In this document: positions 63,519 to 64,000 of the stretch, one piece after another | Layout of the letters: every line of letters starts with the position of its first letter | How positions within the stretch are numbered: position 1 is the first letter of the stretch | NCBI GenBank assembly: GCA_024707385.1 | Contig: JANPZW010000001.1 | Coordinates: 96,528-160,527 of the forward strand | Length of the DNA: 64,000 nt | Source: Cellvibrionaceae bacterium | GTDB taxonomy: Bacteria > Pseudomonadota > Gammaproteobacteria > Pseudomonadales > Cellvibrionaceae | Reading direction: 5' to 3' | Position numbers and translations under genes: made by a program | The notes under the pieces: model-generated | What the model was told of the DNA's origin: nothing | The model's input: only the letters and a program-made list of their open reading frames with translations | The model's database searches: none

Positions 63519-63868
63519 TAATTGGCCTCCTTCATCATTTGGCGTATGGCTTTGGTCAGTTCCGGTTCCTGGATGCCAAGCTGACGCGCGCGCGATCGAT
63601 TCGGCAACTCCTGAGAAATAAATTTTTGTCGTTCCGAGGTGGCAACTTGTTGCTGAGCACCTGCCAGAACAAACATGCCCAGACCGCGGCGTGTTTCCAC
63701 CAGTCCGGCATCCACCAGCCCCTGGTAGGCTTTGCCGACGGTTAAATGGTTGATACGATAATCGCTGGCAACCTGGCGCACAGAGGGCAGGGCCTCACCT
63801 TCTTTCAATGTGCCTTTTAAAATCAGTCCCAGTATTTTGTCGTGCAACTGCCGATAAATCGGCTGGAA
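63518..63868 (-). CDS. GntR-family (YtrA-like) transcriptional regulator, 5' end lost
   Basis: Winged helix: PIYRQLHDKILGLILKG, then PSVRQVASDYRINHLTVGKAY and a GLGMFV end, followed by about 40 residues of C-terminal helix. This short YtrA type regulates the ABC genes it precedes; its stop overlaps the ATPase ATG. The coding sequence is open upstream of the ATG at 63847 (frame QPIYRQLHD), but about 63868 it runs into adapter sequence, so the first few codons are missing. Confidence 0.85.
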   Translation of the reverse strand, partial: FQPIYRQLHDKILGLILKGTLKEGEALPSVRQVASDYRINHLTVGKAYQGLVDAGLVETRRGLGMFVLAGAQQQVATSERQKFISQELPNRSRARQLGIQEPELTKAIRQMMKEAN

Positions 63869-64000
63869 GTGCTGTCGATTCCGTTTGTAGTCGTCTGTTT
63901 AACCTTAGCAATACGTAATAGCACTTTTTTTTTCGTGTACTTCGTTCAGTTACGTATTGCTAGGTTAAACAGACGACTACAAACGGAATCGACAGCACCT
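63868..64000. other. Nanopore barcode and adapter sequence (artefact)
   Basis: 63875-63898 is the reverse complement of 63969-63992. From memory this 24-base unit (starts ACAGACGACTAC) is Oxford Nanopore native barcode 02. Flanks match too: CAGCACCT on the insert side, GGTTAA and AGCAATACGTAA on the other. 63935-63961 (TGTACTTCGTTCAG, then TTACGTATTGCT) is the ligation adapter. The two copies face each other as in a chimeric, untrimmed read. Not biological sequence. Confidence 0.93.

Noticed and set aside
63870..64000. Long inverted repeat at the window end as terminal repeat or hairpin telomere
   Set aside because: The arms match nanopore barcode and adapter sequence, so it is a library artefact.
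1..64000. tRNA and rRNA genes
   Set aside because: No T-arm-like motifs in a cloverleaf context or rRNA stretches seen by eye; a covariance search would be needed to be certain.

Overview
The window looks like chromosome from a polysaccharide-degrading gammaproteobacterium of the Cellvibrio/Saccharophagus type. The evidence is seven secreted or lipid-anchored proteins with long polyserine linkers, several of them carbohydrate esterases or glycosidases with CBM6-like modules, plus a large TonB-dependent receptor, a GH97 enzyme and GlyGly-CTERM and VPEID-CTERM sorting tails. The genus is inference; no rRNA or tRNA gene was found to test it.

Layout. 1-5 kb: the tail of a lytic transglycosylase, a REP-like inverted pair, a GH43-CBM6 lipoprotein and a CBM-feruloyl-esterase-like CE1 lipoprotein. 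5-15.6 kb: a transposase remnant, small lipoproteins, a cold-shock protein, a leucine-rich-repeat lipoprotein, a diheme cytochrome lipoprotein and a CotH-kinase lipoprotein. 15.7-20.2 kb: an frdCAB-like fumarate reductase/succinate dehydrogenase operon followed by a MenA-like prenyltransferase. 20.2-25.3 kb: an M20 hydrolase, duplication remnants, a glycosyltransferase-like/alginate-lyase fusion and a DMT transporter. 25.4-33.9 kb: a PQQ-type sugar dehydrogenase with a DUF2231 partner, a C39-like peptidase pair, a YdjM hydrolase, a CheD-like protein, a carboxylesterase and a membrane protein. 33.9-41.8 kb: a TonB receptor, a CE15 glucuronoyl esterase and a CE2 acetyl esterase. Together with the CE1 and GH43 enzymes these would strip side chains from xylan. 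42-45.8 kb: glpK and a partial second copy of its 3' end. 45.2-51.5 kb: an accessory array of small plus-strand genes (HNH nuclease, LRAT-like, AbiV-like, DUF3267-like and unknowns) separated by six copies of a ~60-bp palindromic element. 51.5-54.3 kb: a YjdF-like protein and GH97. 54.3-60.2 kb: a ~3-kb tandem duplication, each unit holding a large GLUG/calcium-repeat/GlyGly-CTERM protein and two small genes. 60.2-64 kb: a second CheD-like protein, a VPEID-CTERM protein and a GntR-ABC transporter operon.

Data quality matters here. The last ~135 bases are an inverted pair of what I recognise as Oxford Nanopore native-barcode and ligation-adapter sequence, so the biological sequence ends near 63868. 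Consistent with that, at least a dozen genes are broken by single-base indels, mostly in or beside homopolymers, and part of the ABC ATPase gene is replaced by G-rich noise. Most of the frameshifted genes below are therefore probably intact in the organism. I list them over their full reconstructed span and give the break position.
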